A stretch of DNA of 64,000 nt from Myxococcota bacterium. Its GTDB lineage: Bacteria > Myxococcota_A > Polyangia > Polyangiales > JANWZI01. Positions 30,928 to 41,013 of the stretch are shown one piece after another (the stretch's first letter is position 1; every line of letters begins with the position of its first letter). A program made the position numbers and the translations under genes. The stretch lies in the NCBI GenBank assembly GCA_025054695.1, contig JANWZI010000004.1, positions 1 to 64,000 on the forward strand, given 5' to 3'. The notes beneath the pieces were generated by a model. It was not told the origin of the DNA, made no database searches, and worked only from the letters and a program-made list of their open reading frames with translations.

Positions 30928-32736
30928 TCAGCCCGCCGAACCGTAGAGCTTCTCGGCCATCCGATAGGCAGACTGCTCGAGCCGCTGGACCGCCTCGCGG
31001 ATCGCGATGGCGTCCTCCGCCCCGTCGAGCAGGGCCCGCAGCGCGGCGATGTCGGCGCGCACGGCGGCCACGAGGTCGGCGGGCACCGCGTCGCCCACCT
31101 CGTCGCACGCCTTCTCGCTCGTGTAGATGAGCCCCGTGGCGGCATTACGCAGCTCGGCGAGCTCCTTGCGCTTCTCGTCGGCCGCCTTGTAGCGCTCCGC
31201 CTCCTGCACGAGTCGGTCGACCTGTTCCTTGGTCAGCCCGCTCGAAGCGACGATCCGAACGCTCTGCGCGCGGCCCGTGCCGAGATCCTTGGCCGACACG
31301 TTGACGATGCCGTCGGCGTCGATCTCGAAGGTGACCTCGATCTGCGGCACGCCCCGCGGCGCGGGCGGAATCGGCGCCAGCTCGAACCGCGCCAGCGTCT
31401 TGTTGTCCGCCGCCATCTGCCGCTCGCCTTGCAGCACGTGGATCGGTACGAACGGCTGGTTGTCGACGCTCGTCGTGAACACTTCGCTCGCCCGCGTCGG
31501 AATCGTCGTGTTGCGCGGCACGAGCACGTGGAAGACGCCGCCCCCCGTCTCGACGCCGAGCGAGAGCGGCGTCACGTCGAGCAGGAGGACCTCGCCGAGC
31601 TGTCCGGCGAGCGCCGCGGCCTGGATTGCCGCACCGATCGCCACCACCTCGTCGGGATTGACCCCCTTGTGCGGACTCTTGCCGAAGAACTCGGAGACGC
31701 GCCGCTGCACGAGCGGCATGCGCGTCATCCCGCCCACGAGGATGACTTCGTCGACGGCGCGCGGCCCCGCTCGGGCGCGCCCCCGACGGCAGGGCTCGAG
31801 CGTGCGATCGACGAGGTCCGAGACCAGCGTCTCGAGCTCGCTGCGGCGGAGCGTGCGCATCAGGTGCTTCGGCCCGCTCGCGTCGGCGGCGATGAACGGC
31901 AGGTTGATTTCGGTCTCCAGGGAGCTGCTCAGCTCGTGCTTGGCACGCTCGGCCTGTTCCTTGATGCGCTGGAGGGCGGCGCGATCCGTCCGCAAGTCGA
32001 TGCCGGTTTCCTTCTGAAAACCGGTGACCAGATGCTCGACGATCGCGTTGTCGAAATCCTCTCCGCCCAGATACGTGTCGCCGGCCGTCGAGCGCACCTG
32101 GAAGACGCCGCCGGCGATCTGCAGGATCGAGATGTCGAACGTCCCGCCGCCCAAGTCGTAGACCGCGACGGTACGCTGGCCCTCCTTCTTGTCGAAGCCG
32201 TACGCGATGGCGGCCGCCGTCGGCTCGTTGATGATGCGGCGTACTTCGAGCCCCGCGATGCGACCGGCGTCGCGCGTCGCCTGCCGCTGCGCGTCGTCGA
32301 AGTAGGCCGGAACCGTGACGACGGCCTCGGTGACGGGCTCACCGAGGTAAGCCTCGGCCGTCTCGCGCATCTTCTCGAGAATCGCCGCGCTCACTTCCTG
32401 AGGAGAAACCTCGCGCCCCGCGACGTGGACCCAGGCATCGCCGTTGAGCGCCGGCACGACGCGATAGGGCACGAGCGAGGCGTGACGCCGCGCCTCGGGC
32501 GAGTCGGCCTTGCGACCGATCAGACGCTTGATCGCGAAGACGGTGTTCTCCGCGTTCGTGATCGCCTGACGCCGCGCGACCGCTCCGACTTTGCGGCTTC
32601 CATCGGGTGCGTAGGCGACGACCGACGGCGTGGTCCGGCTGCCCTCGGCGTTCGGAATGACGACGGGACCCGAGCGATCGACGAACGCGACGCAGGAGTT
32701 CGTCGTCCCCAGGTCGATCCCGATGACCTTGCCCAC
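30928..32736 (-). CDS. dnaK: Hsp70 chaperone DnaK
   Basis: The 602-residue protein starts [17 protein letters not shown] after a GTG codon. It has [15 protein letters not shown] and [13 protein letters not shown] of the ATPase domain. The substrate-binding domain ([16 protein letters not shown] onwards) and a lid follow. It is about 35 residues shorter than E. coli DnaK and lacks the usual acidic C-terminal tail, so it may be a secondary DnaK paralogue. It lies four bases downstream of grpE, its nucleotide-exchange partner; dnaJ is not in the window. No CIRCE element was seen upstream. Confidence 0.93.
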   Translation of the reverse strand: MGKVIGIDLGTTNSCVAFVDRSGPVVIPNAEGSRTTPSVVAYAPDGSRKVGAVARRQAITNAENTVFAIKRLIGRKADSPEARRHASLVPYRVVPALNGDAWVHVAGREVSPQEVSAAILEKMRETAEAYLGEPVTEAVVTVPAYFDDAQRQATRDAGRIAGLEVRRIINEPTAAAIAYGFDKKEGQRTVAVYDLGGGTFDISILQIAGGVFQVRSTAGDTYLGGEDFDNAIVEHLVTGFQKETGIDLRTDRAALQRIKEQAERAKHELSSSLETEINLPFIAADASGPKHLMRTLRRSELETLVSDLVDRTLEPCRRGRARAGPRAVDEVILVGGMTRMPLVQRRVSEFFGKSPHKGVNPDEVVAIGAAIQAAALAGQLGEVLLLDVTPLSLGVETGGGVFHVLVPRNTTIPTRASEVFTTSVDNQPFVPIHVLQGERQMAADNKTLARFELAPIPPAPRGVPQIEVTFEIDADGIVNVSAKDLGTGRAQSVRIVASSGLTKEQVDRLVQEAERYKAADEKRKELAELRNAATGLIYTSEKACDEVGDAVPADLVAAVRADIAALRALLDGAEDAIAIREAVQRLEQSAYRMAEKLYGSAG

Positions 32737-32740
32737 GGCC

Positions 32741-33403
32741 TCAGTTCACCTGGGTCGGAGGATCACCGCCCGCGGCGGCGTCCTCGCCCCGCGGCCCATC
32801 CGTCGCCCGCCGCGGCCGCGCGACGACGACCCGCGCAGCTCGCAGCAGTCGCCCACCGAACTGGTAGCCCGCCTCGATTTCGGCGAGCACGGTGCCCGGC
32901 GGCTGCTCGTCCGTCTCGACCTGCTGCAGCGCGTCGTGCATCGCCGGATCGAAACGCTCGCCGACCGCCCGGACCCGCACCAAACCGAGCCCGCGAGCTG
33001 TTTCCTCGAACATCCGCAACACCATCTGGACTCCCTCGGCAACGGCCCGCGCGTCGGGCGCGGTCCGAGCCGCCTCGACGGCGCGCTCCAGATTGTCGAT
33101 CACGGGCAGAATCTGCCGCAGCACCTCCTCCGACCCGCGTCGCTCGGCTTCCTCGAGATCGCGACGCGTGCGCTTTCGAAAATTGTCGAAATCGGCGCTC
33201 GTCCGCAGCAACTGGTCTCGTAGCCGGTCGCGCTCGGCCGTCAGCTCCGCGACGAGATCGGACGCAGTCGAGTGCGCCGCGTCTCGCTCGGCGTTGGGGT
33301 CCGAGGCGCCGGCCGACGTCGATGCGGGCTGAGCCGACGTCGCGGATTCGCCCACCGGTTGCTCCGCTTGCGGAGCCACGCTTCCTTCGGTCGGTTCGCT
33401 CAT
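32741..33403 (-). CDS. grpE: Nucleotide exchange factor GrpE
   Basis: The 220-residue protein has a disordered acidic N-terminus ([20 protein letters not shown]), then a coiled coil ([20 protein letters not shown]), the conserved [18 protein letters not shown] segment and a C-terminal beta domain ([17 protein letters not shown]). It releases ADP from DnaK. It is the first gene of a grpE-dnaK pair. The 215-base gap upstream (33404-33618) contains array G and no CIRCE or clear heat-shock promoter. Confidence 0.93.
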   Translation of the reverse strand: MSEPTEGSVAPQAEQPVGESATSAQPASTSAGASDPNAERDAAHSTASDLVAELTAERDRLRDQLLRTSADFDNFRKRTRRDLEEAERRGSEEVLRQILPVIDNLERAVEAARTAPDARAVAEGVQMVLRMFEETARGLGLVRVRAVGERFDPAMHDALQQVETDEQPPGTVLAEIEAGYQFGGRLLRAARVVVARPRRATDGPRGEDAAAGGDPPTQVN

Positions 33404-33504
33404 CGGGCCCGCCAAGATAGCACGCGTGAGATGGGCTCGAGCCATGGCCGGTGCCCGGCGATGTGCGAAGCGGACTTCGTGCGCGCTTCGAGGCCAGGCT
33501 CCCC

Positions 33505-33583
33505 GCCCGAGCCCGAGGCCGATGCCCGAGGCCGACGCGGAGACCGAGGCCGAAGCGGAGCCCGAGTCCGAGCCCGAGACCGC
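33505..33583 (-). repeat. Hexanucleotide array G (TCGGNC on the minus strand)
   Basis: About thirteen degenerate units, seen as CCGAGN on the plus strand, lie between the flavoprotein gene and grpE. The motif ACCAACCTGAC follows at 33600-33610, close to the ACCAACTTGAC inside array C. Confidence 0.8.
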
Positions 33584-33618
33584 GTTGGAACCGCCTTCGA
33601 CCAACCTGACTGCCGCCG

Positions 33619-34440
33619 TCAGTCGTACCGCTCGGTGTGGATGCGCTTTCTGTCCCATCCGAGGCGCTCTTTCGAAATGCGCCGGATCTCGTCGACCATG
33701 CGGGACAGGCCGGCGGCGTAGACGTGCGCACCGGCAAGCTCGGCGGCGATCGGCTCGTACCACACGGTGACGTGGCCGCGGAGCCCCGTCCATGACTCCG
33801 AGGGCCGCGAGAGCGTCGGAATGAACCGGAACCGGGGCCAGCGCGCGGCCAGCGCCTCCCATTCGGCCCGGTAGAGCAGATCGTCTTCGGTGCGGCAGCC
33901 GAACAGCAGGACCAGCGGCGGTCCGTCCCCCCCGCGCCGCGCTTCGTCCTGGATCATCGCGCGCAGCGGCGTGACGCCCGTCCCGGTGCCGACGAAGATC
34001 GCCGGCGCGGCGCGCTGGGCCTCGGTTCGCGTGAAGACGCCGAACGGGCCGTCCATCTCGATCTCGGCGCCGATGGGCAGCGCGTGCAACGCCTCGCTGG
34101 CCGGGCCCCCGAGCACGCGCGTGACGGCGATCTCGATGCGGTCGGCCACCGCGGGATCGGGCGCACGCGCGATCGAGTAGCTTCGACGAATCGGTGTCCC
34201 CTCGTGCAGCGGATACAGATTGACCCACTGGCCCGCCTCGTAGACGACCGGGGAGCCGTCGCGCGTTCGCAGCTCGAGCGAGCGGACGCGCGGACTGAGT
34301 GCCCGTGCGTCGACGAGGACGAGCGTGCGGCGCGATCGGCTCGCCTCGGTCACGCGCCCCGCTGTACCGGTGTCCGGCGCGACGGCAACCCGAACCGGCC
34401 GGCGGGCCCTTCGGCGCCTTCGCGATGCCGTTCGTTGCAT
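33619..34440 (-). CDS. FAD/NAD(P)-binding oxidoreductase (ferredoxin-NADP reductase-like)
   Basis: The 273-residue flavoprotein has an Arg-rich N-terminus, then a beta-barrel FAD domain with the RRSYSIA motif (FAD phosphate and flavin binding). A nucleotide-binding domain follows with GTGTGVTPLRAM, FGCRTEDDLLY and YAAGLSRMVDE. It should pass electrons between NAD(P)H and a protein partner. The partner is unknown. It ends in ERYD, not the aromatic C-terminus of plant-type enzymes. The ATG at 34440 is 29 bases from the divergent ccmF start. Confidence 0.8.
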   Translation of the reverse strand: MQRTASRRRRRARRPVRVAVAPDTGTAGRVTEASRSRRTLVLVDARALSPRVRSLELRTRDGSPVVYEAGQWVNLYPLHEGTPIRRSYSIARAPDPAVADRIEIAVTRVLGGPASEALHALPIGAEIEMDGPFGVFTRTEAQRAAPAIFVGTGTGVTPLRAMIQDEARRGGDGPPLVLLFGCRTEDDLLYRAEWEALAARWPRFRFIPTLSRPSESWTGLRGHVTVWYEPIAAELAGAHVYAAGLSRMVDEIRRISKERLGWDRKRIHTERYD

Positions 34441-34469
34441 CCGTACTACAGTGGCGGAAAGGAGTCCGC

Positions 34470-37118
34470 ATGAGCGCCGACCTGCCCACGCTCGGATCGC
34501 TGTTGCTCGGGCTGTGCCTCGTTTGCGCGGGCTGGAGCGTGGCGGCCGGCATCGCGGCGGGTCGCGGCAGGCCGCACCTGTTGCCCGCTGCGCGTGCGGC
34601 GCAGATGGCGACGACAGCGCTGCTGCTGGCCGCCGTCTGCGTGCTCGCATTCGCGTTCCTCACGCACGACTTCCGCATCCGCTATGTCGCCCGCTACAGC
34701 GACCGATCGATGTCGCCGCTGTACCTGCTGGCGGCGTTGTGGGGTGGACAGGACGGCTCGCTGCTGTGGTGGACGTTCCTCGTCGGTGCCTGGGGTAGCG
34801 CGGCCCTGCTCGCACTTCGCGATCGCCTCGCGACGCTACAGCCCTGGATCGCGGCGACGCTGGGCGCGGTCAAGGGGTTCTTCCTCGTCCTGATGCTGTT
34901 CGCCGCCAACCCGTTCTCCGTGACCGCGGGCGCGGTGCCGCCGGACGGCGAGGGGCTCAACCCCCTGCTGCAGAACTACTGGATGCTCGTGCACCCGCCG
35001 GCGCTCTACCTCGGGTTCACGGGCTGGACGGTGCCGTTCGCGTTCGGCGTGGCCGCGCTCGTCTCGGGGCAAGTCGGCAACGAGTGGCTCGCCGCGGCGC
35101 GACGATGGTGGATGGCTGCCTGGCTCGCGCTGTCCATCGGGCTGCTGCTCGGCATGATTTGGTCGTACGAGGAGCTCGGCTGGGGCGGTTACTGGGCCTG
35201 GGACCCCGTCGAGAACGCCTCGTTCATGCCGTGGCTGACGGCGACCGCGTTCCTGCACTCGGTCGTGATCCAGGAACGCTATGGGATGATGCGCGTCTGG
35301 AACGTCTTCCTGCTGTTCCTGACGTACCTGCTGACCATTTTCGGCACGTTCCTGACCCGTTCGGGGCTCATCGCGTCGGTGCACTCCTTCGCGCGCAGCG
35401 ATCTCGGCATCTACTTCGTCGTCTTCATGATCCTGCTGCTCGTGGGCTGTGGGGCGCTGCTCGTCTGGCGTCTGCCGCTGTTGCGCGCGCGTCATCGCTT
35501 CGAGTCGCTGCTGTCGCGCGAGTTCGCGTTCCTGTTCAACAACTGGATCCTGCTCGCGATGATGCTCGCCGTGCTCGCGCTCACGACGTTGCCGCTGCTC
35601 TCGGAGTGGTTGCGCGGCGAGACGGTCACCGTCGGGCCACCTGTCTACAACTACTGGATGGTCCCGTTCGGGCTCGTGTTGCTGTTCCTGACCGGCTACG
35701 GGCCCATCGTGAGCTGGCGCAAGGCCACCGGGCGGCACCTGGTGCGGGCGCTCGCCGTGCCCGTGGGCGTCGCGACGGGCGTCGGCGTGCTGCACGGGAC
35801 GCTGGGACCGTCGCTGGGTTTCCCGCCGCTCGTGCGGTCCGAGAGCATCTACGAGACGGCCACGGGCGAGGTGCTCGCAGCCCTGTACGCAGTGGCTCCC
35901 GTGGCGGCGAGCACGCTCGTCGCGTTCGTGCTCGCCGCCGTCGTCCAGGAGTTCGTGCGCGGCGTGCGCGCGCGCATGCGCACGCACGCCGAGGGGCCGC
36001 TCGCGGCGCTCGCCGGGCTGCTGGGCCGCGCGCGCCGGCGCTACGGCGGATACGTCGTGCACGCGGGCATCGCGCTCATGTACCTGGGCTTCACGGGCGC
36101 GGCCTACGACGTCGAGCGCGAGCGCGCGCTGCCGCCGGGCGGGAGCGTGCAGGTGGGTCGCACCCACGGACCGTCGCACGAGCTGCGCTACGAGCGGCCG
36201 CGGATGGAGCGCGACCCGAACAAGCGCGCGCTGTACGCCGATCTGGTCCTCGAGCGCGACGGCCAGGCGGCCGACCGCCTTTCGCCCGCGAAGTTCATTT
36301 ACCGGACGCACCCGCAGATGCCGACCACCGAGGTCGCCGTACGCAGCCGACCCCTCGAGGATCTCTACGTCATCATGAGCACGGTCGACCCGCAGAGCCG
36401 CATCGCCACGTTCCGCGTACTGGTCCGGCCCCTCGTCTTCTGGATCTGGGTAGGCGGCGCGCTGCTCGTGCTCGGAACGGTCATCGCGGTCTGGCCCTCG
36501 GCACGCGAGCTGCTCGAAACACGGACGGCCGCGCGTGCTCCCGGCTCGCCCGCGGGCAGGCTCGTCGCCACGCGCGCGGGACTCGCGCTGCTCGGGCTGG
36601 GCGTCGTCGCGACCCTGCTCGGTGTCGTCGTGGCCACCGCGCGCGCCCAGGATTCGAGCAGCCTGCACGCGGGCACCGTCGAGATCCGCGACCCGCAGGA
36701 GCGCCGACTCTTCGAACGGCTGCTGTGCATGTGCGGCGAATGCGCGCGGCTCTCGCTGGCCACCTGTGGCTGTTCGTGGGCCGAGGAGGCGCGCGCCGAG
36801 GTCCGCGCGCGCATGGCGGCGGGTGCGAGCGCCGAGGAAATCGAGGCCGACTACCGCGCGCGTTACGGAGCGGCGGCCATCGCGATCCCGCCCGACGAGG
36901 GGCTCGGGCGCGCCGCGTGGGCCATTCCGGTCGGTGCGGGGCTGCTCGCCGCCGCCGGCATCGTGTGGCTCGGGCTGCGCTGGCGCCGACGCGGCCGCGG
37001 CGCGGAGGGTGCGGCGCAAGAAACGCAACCGGCCCCGGACGCGGCGGCTCGCGCACGCTCGGACGCCGAGTACGACGCGCGCATCGACGAGGAGCTGCGG
37101 CGGCTGGAGGGCTCGTGA
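34470..37118 (+). CDS. ccmF: Cytochrome c biogenesis CcmF fused to a CcmH-like domain
   Basis: The 882-residue membrane protein has the CcmF landmarks: conserved histidines (LVHPPALYLGF), the WWD haem-handling motif (WGGYWAWDPVENASFMPWL) and FGTFLTRSGLIASVHSF. About a dozen helices are present. After a linker, residues about 735-850 carry a CcmH/NrfF-like module (CMCGECARLSLATCGC, then a helix ending RARYG and a membrane helix). CcmF attaches haem to apocytochrome c in the periplasm and CcmH reduces the CXXCH thiols, so the fusion joins two steps of system I. The start follows AAAGGAG by a few bases; the stop overlaps the next gene (GTGA). Confidence 0.9.
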   Translation: MSADLPTLGSLLLGLCLVCAGWSVAAGIAAGRGRPHLLPAARAAQMATTALLLAAVCVLAFAFLTHDFRIRYVARYSDRSMSPLYLLAALWGGQDGSLLWWTFLVGAWGSAALLALRDRLATLQPWIAATLGAVKGFFLVLMLFAANPFSVTAGAVPPDGEGLNPLLQNYWMLVHPPALYLGFTGWTVPFAFGVAALVSGQVGNEWLAAARRWWMAAWLALSIGLLLGMIWSYEELGWGGYWAWDPVENASFMPWLTATAFLHSVVIQERYGMMRVWNVFLLFLTYLLTIFGTFLTRSGLIASVHSFARSDLGIYFVVFMILLLVGCGALLVWRLPLLRARHRFESLLSREFAFLFNNWILLAMMLAVLALTTLPLLSEWLRGETVTVGPPVYNYWMVPFGLVLLFLTGYGPIVSWRKATGRHLVRALAVPVGVATGVGVLHGTLGPSLGFPPLVRSESIYETATGEVLAALYAVAPVAASTLVAFVLAAVVQEFVRGVRARMRTHAEGPLAALAGLLGRARRRYGGYVVHAGIALMYLGFTGAAYDVERERALPPGGSVQVGRTHGPSHELRYERPRMERDPNKRALYADLVLERDGQAADRLSPAKFIYRTHPQMPTTEVAVRSRPLEDLYVIMSTVDPQSRIATFRVLVRPLVFWIWVGGALLVLGTVIAVWPSARELLETRTAARAPGSPAGRLVATRAGLALLGLGVVATLLGVVVATARAQDSSSLHAGTVEIRDPQERRLFERLLCMCGECARLSLATCGCSWAEEARAEVRARMAAGASAEEIEADYRARYGAAAIAIPPDEGLGRAAWAIPVGAGLLAAAGIVWLGLRWRRRGRGAEGAAQETQPAPDAAARARSDAEYDARIDEELRRLEGS

Positions 37119-39088
37119 TCGAGCAGGTGCTCGCCTGGACGACGGCGATCGGTGCCGGCCTCGCGCTCGGAGCGGGGCTCTACGCGCTGTGGCGGAGCCT
37201 ACACGTGGTGGCCACGGCTGGGCTCGACGTCGCCGCCGCGACGAGCACGGCGTTCCGGCAGCGGCGCGCGCGCTGGCTCGAGGAGAAGGACGCCGTCCTG
37301 CGCGAGTTGCGCGACCTCGATCTCGACCGCGAGCTCGGCAAGCTCTCGGAAGCCGACCACGCGGCGCTGTCGGCGAAGCTGCGGGCGCGCGCGCGCGAGC
37401 TGATCCGGCTGCTCGACGAGGACGTCGGTCCGTACCGAGCGCGGGCCGAGGCGCTCGTCGCCCAGGCGCGGGCGCGTGCGCAGCAACAGGCGAAGGACCC
37501 CGTTTCCTCAGCCAGCGCGCAAGCGCCTCCGTCGCGACCCGAAACCGAGGCGACGAGCGGCACCACCGCCCCGGACGGCGTCCGCGACGAGGACCTGCAA
37601 GCCGCGCCCGCACAGACCGGCCGCCCGTGCTCGACGTGCGGTGCACGCAACGATGCCGACGCGCTCTTCTGCAAGAAATGCGGCGCGCGCCTCGTCGCGA
37701 GCTCCGCGTTGCTTCTGCTCGCCGTCCTCGGCTCGCTTCTCGCGGCGGATCGCGCGCTCGCGCAGCCGACCGTCGCCCGCGACGGAGGGGATGGCGCCGC
37801 GAGCGGCGAGCGGACCGCGGATCCCGCGCTCGAGTCCCTGCCACCGGGCCATCCGCCCATCGAACCCCGCGGACCGGGAGATCTGGTGGCCCGCGCGCAG
37901 CGCGAGCAGCAGACGGCCACGGCGCCCCCCCCCCCCGACGACCGCGTCCATCGCATTCTGACCGGCCGCGCCCCGCCGCTCGTCCGCTCCGAAGCAGATT
38001 CCTCGGTGCCCGTGGGCAGCATCCGCGTCCACGTCGTGGACGAGGCCGGAGCCGCCGTGGCAGGGGCCACCGTCGAGCTTCGCATCGGGCGCGAGGGAGC
38101 GCCCGACGAGCGGCGCGAGACGCGCACCGATACGGAAGGCCGAGTCGTCTTCGAGGGGCTGACCGTGGGGCAGGGTCGGCTCTATCGCGTGGCGGTCCCG
38201 CACGGCGGCGCCGTCTACGGCACCGGTCCGTTCCACCTCGCGCTCGACCGGGGTCAGCAGGTGACGGTCACGCGACTGGAGACGACGCGCGACGATCGGC
38301 AGGTCGTCGTGCTGTGGCTCGGCACGTTCGTCGAGCTGCGCGACGAACGCGTGCACGTCGTGCAGCGCGCGCAGATCGCCAACGTGGGCGCGCGCACGTT
38401 CGTGCTGCCGGGCGACGGGCTGCGCGTCGCGCTGCCCGAAGGCTTCCTCGCGTTCCAGTCCGAGGAGATCGAGGGCGACTTGCGCCTGAGCGGCGACGAG
38501 AACGGGTTCCGAGTCCGTGGCTCGCTCCCGCCGGGCGTGCACGTGCTGACCTGGGCGTACGACCTGCCCATCGACGGCGATCGCGTGGACATGTTCCTCG
38601 CGCTGCCCATGCGGACCTGGCAGATCGAGCTGCGCGTGCAGGCGCCGCCGGGCCTGCGCGTCGAAGTCGACGGGATGCCCCCGCCCGAGCTCGTCGAGCA
38701 GGACGGCAGCCGCCTGCTGGTCACCGCCGTCGAGCGGCCCCCGGACGCGCCGCCCACCGAACGGATAGGCATCCGGATCCGCGGCATCCCAGGGCCCGGT
38801 CCCGTCCGCTGGATCGCCGTCGTTCTCGCCTCGGCGCTGGTTCTGGGCGCGCTGGTGCTCGCGCTGCGGCCAGCACCGGCACCGTCCCACGCGACCCCCG
38901 ACGTCGACCGACGGGCCGAGATCGACGCATTGCTCGAGCAAATTGTCACGCTCGACCGGATGCGCGAAGCGGGCGAGGTGGGCCCCGCCTTCCATGCGCG
39001 ACGGACGGACGAGCTGGTCACGGAGCTGGCTCTCTTGCTCCGCGAGCGAGACGAAGCCGGCGGCTCGACCGCGAACCCGCGGAACTGA
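37115..39088 (+). CDS. CcmI-like, zinc-ribbon and carboxypeptidase-regulatory-like fusion protein
   Basis: The 657-residue product starts at GTG overlapping the ccmF stop. Its N-terminal membrane helix and coiled coil (LRELRDLDLDRELGKLS) resemble CcmI. A zinc ribbon (CSTCGARNDADALFCKKCG), a membrane helix, a carboxypeptidase regulatory-like beta domain (VHVVDEAGAAVAGATVEL), further beta-rich domains, a second helix and a short helical tail follow. It is probably an apocytochrome chaperone or scaffold working with CcmF-CcmH. A run of twelve C (37925-37936) lies inside the gene, encodes a Pro run, and could slip. Confidence 0.65.
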   Translation: MIEQVLAWTTAIGAGLALGAGLYALWRSLHVVATAGLDVAAATSTAFRQRRARWLEEKDAVLRELRDLDLDRELGKLSEADHAALSAKLRARARELIRLLDEDVGPYRARAEALVAQARARAQQQAKDPVSSASAQAPPSRPETEATSGTTAPDGVRDEDLQAAPAQTGRPCSTCGARNDADALFCKKCGARLVASSALLLLAVLGSLLAADRALAQPTVARDGGDGAASGERTADPALESLPPGHPPIEPRGPGDLVARAQREQQTATAPPPPDDRVHRILTGRAPPLVRSEADSSVPVGSIRVHVVDEAGAAVAGATVELRIGREGAPDERRETRTDTEGRVVFEGLTVGQGRLYRVAVPHGGAVYGTGPFHLALDRGQQVTVTRLETTRDDRQVVVLWLGTFVELRDERVHVVQRAQIANVGARTFVLPGDGLRVALPEGFLAFQSEEIEGDLRLSGDENGFRVRGSLPPGVHVLTWAYDLPIDGDRVDMFLALPMRTWQIELRVQAPPGLRVEVDGMPPPELVEQDGSRLLVTAVERPPDAPPTERIGIRIRGIPGPGPVRWIAVVLASALVLGALVLALRPAPAPSHATPDVDRRAEIDALLEQIVTLDRMREAGEVGPAFHARRTDELVTELALLLRERDEAGGSTANPRN

Positions 39089-39175
39089 TCGGGCGCGTTG
39101 CTGCTCCTCCATCCTCCGGCGCGGACGGGGGACTGGAACTCGCGTGCGATCCCGTCACGACGGCGCACGACGCCG

Positions 39176-40312
39176 TCAGCCGCGCCGGAACGGTCCGTGA
39201 GCCTTCAGATCGCGCGCTGGGATCCCCACCCAGCGGCGCTCGTGCGGGAGCGATCGCCGCACGGCGCGCGCGAGCGCCGGATCGGCGAACCAATGCATGG
39301 CGGGCACAGTCACCGGCTGCAGTCCCCGGCGCAGCTTGTGCGCGCCGCCCGGACCCGCCTCGAAGTGGTGCAGGCCGCGCTCGATCGCGCGCTCGATGAG
39401 GCGGTAGTAGCACAGCTCGAAGTGCAGGAACGGCTGCTCGACGAGCGTGCCCCACCACCTTCCGTATAGCCGACCGCCCTTCTCGAACGCGAGCGCCCCG
39501 GCGACGGCAATGCCGTCGCGATGGGCGACGACCGCGAGCGCATGGCACCCCGCCGGCCCGACGAGCGCGGCGAAGAACTCATCTGTAAGGTAGCCTACAA
39601 ATCCATGGCGCAGGCAATTGGCCCGGTAGAACCGAGCCAGGCTCGCGGTGAGCGTCGCGTCGAAGCGCTCGTGCGGAACGAGCTCGATGCGTAGCCCCGA
39701 GGCGGCCAGCGCGGCCCGCTCGCGCCGGATCTGCTTGCGCAGCGGCGCACGGAGCCGTTCGAGGTAGCCCGCGAAGCTCGCGTAGCCCTCGTTGCGCCAG
39801 TGCAGCTGGACCGAAACGCTCTGCACGAGGCGGCCGTCGGCGGCGAGCAGCGCGTGCTGCTCGGGGCGCAGGTACAAGAGGTGGACCGACGAGGCGCCGC
39901 GATGTCGCGCGGCCTCGAGCAGTCCGTCGACCAGGCGCGCCGTGACGAGGCGCGGTTCGCAGTCGGCACGGATGAGGAGCCGGTCGCCGGTCGCGGGCGT
40001 CACCGGCGTCATCGCGACGAGCTTCGGGTAGTAGGGCACACCCAAGCGCCATGCCGTCATGGCCCAGTGATCGTCGAAGACGAACTCCGCGCGGCCGTGA
40101 TCCTTGAGATAGGCGGCGACGGCCCCGACGAGGCGGCCGTCTTCCCACAGCGTGACGTGACAAGGATGCCATCCCGTGGACGGGCACGCGGTGCCCGAGT
40201 CCTCGAGCGCCCGAAGGTAGGCGTGCGCCGAAAACGGGTCGTCGGGCCCGACGAGCGCGTCCCACGCGTCCGGCTCGACCTCGGCGATCGACGTGAGCAG
40301 CCGCAGCTCCAT
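39176..40312 (-). CDS. FemAB-like/GNAT acyltransferase (peptidogalycan type)
   Basis: This 378-residue protein belongs to the PF04339 family of FemAB-like GNAT proteins. Visible features are WDALVGPDDPFSAHAYLRAL at the start, VFDDHWAMTAWRLGVPYYPK, and near the end ERGLHHFEAGPGGAHKLRRG. Members are thought to act on cell-envelope amino-acid or peptidoglycan substrates using charged tRNA or acyl-CoA; the substrate here is unknown. The ATG is at 40310-40312. It is divergent from the next gene with 71 bases between. Confidence 0.8.
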   Translation of the reverse strand: MELRLLTSIAEVEPDAWDALVGPDDPFSAHAYLRALEDSGTACPSTGWHPCHVTLWEDGRLVGAVAAYLKDHGRAEFVFDDHWAMTAWRLGVPYYPKLVAMTPVTPATGDRLLIRADCEPRLVTARLVDGLLEAARHRGASSVHLLYLRPEQHALLAADGRLVQSVSVQLHWRNEGYASFAGYLERLRAPLRKQIRRERAALAASGLRIELVPHERFDATLTASLARFYRANCLRHGFVGYLTDEFFAALVGPAGCHALAVVAHRDGIAVAGALAFEKGGRLYGRWWGTLVEQPFLHFELCYYRLIERAIERGLHHFEAGPGGAHKLRRGLQPVTVPAMHWFADPALARAVRRSLPHERRWVGIPARDLKAHGPFRRG

Positions 40313-40383
40313 CGTGGCGGCGTGCCTCGGCTCGCGGCGCGGCGCGTACGGGCCGAGGCTGCGTTATCCTGCACACAGAGCGC

Positions 40384-41013
40384 GTGTCTGTCAGGCACCT
40401 GTTCGGCGTCGCGTTCCTGCTCGGGTGCGTCGAGAGCCCGGCGGGTCGGGGCGCGCTGCCCCTGCACGCCGGCGATCGGCTGGAGCTGGTCCTGCTGCAA
40501 AAGGCCTTCGAGCCACCGCCCGGTGCCGATGGCGCCGCACGCTTCGAGGTGGGCTGGAAGGACGCGGGTGGAGCGATCCGTCGCATCGAGGGCGGCCCGT
40601 GGCTCGAGGCCCTGCGCTACCGCGACCACGCGGCCCTGGTGGACGACGAGGAGCGTCTCTGGCTCGTGCATCCGCGCGGCGCGCGGCATCTGCTCGGAAC
40701 CGGCGTCGTCGGCGGCCCCACCGTTTCGTACGACGCGCGCCGGCTCGCGTGGGTCGAACGCACGGGCGCGCTGCGCGTGTACGACGGCCACGGCGCGCGC
40801 ACGCTCGCGCGTGGGCTGTCCTCCGCGGGGGCGATGCATTTCGCGTCGCAGGACACGGCGCTGCGCTTCGTCGGCGCTTCGCCAGGTGGCATCGCGGGCT
40901 GGTGGGAGCTCGACGTCGCGTCGGGACGGCTGCGCTGCCTGACGAACTGCTCGTTGCGGGCGGGCGAGCGGTGGGGGAACAACTTCGTGCCGCCGCATCG
41001 AGGCGCGCCGTGA
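40384..41013 (+). CDS. Putative lipoprotein, beta-rich
   Basis: The 209-residue product starts at GTG with MSVRHLFGVAFLLGCVES, a lipobox. The mature part has Asp/Gly/Trp-rich repeats suggesting beta-propeller-like or TolB-like strands but no known domain. Its last bases overlap the M23 peptidase start (GTGA), so the two are probably coupled. The TTATCC at about 40365 could be a -10 box. Confidence 0.6.
   Translation: MSVRHLFGVAFLLGCVESPAGRGALPLHAGDRLELVLLQKAFEPPPGADGAARFEVGWKDAGGAIRRIEGGPWLEALRYRDHAALVDDEERLWLVHPRGARHLLGTGVVGGPTVSYDARRLAWVERTGALRVYDGHGARTLARGLSSAGAMHFASQDTALRFVGASPGGIAGWWELDVASGRLRCLTNCSLRAGERWGNNFVPPHRGAP

Noticed and set aside
34836..37844. Minus-strand frame of about 1000 codons opposite ccmF
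   Set aside because: No motif, Arg/His-rich shadow of the CcmF-CcmH fusion.
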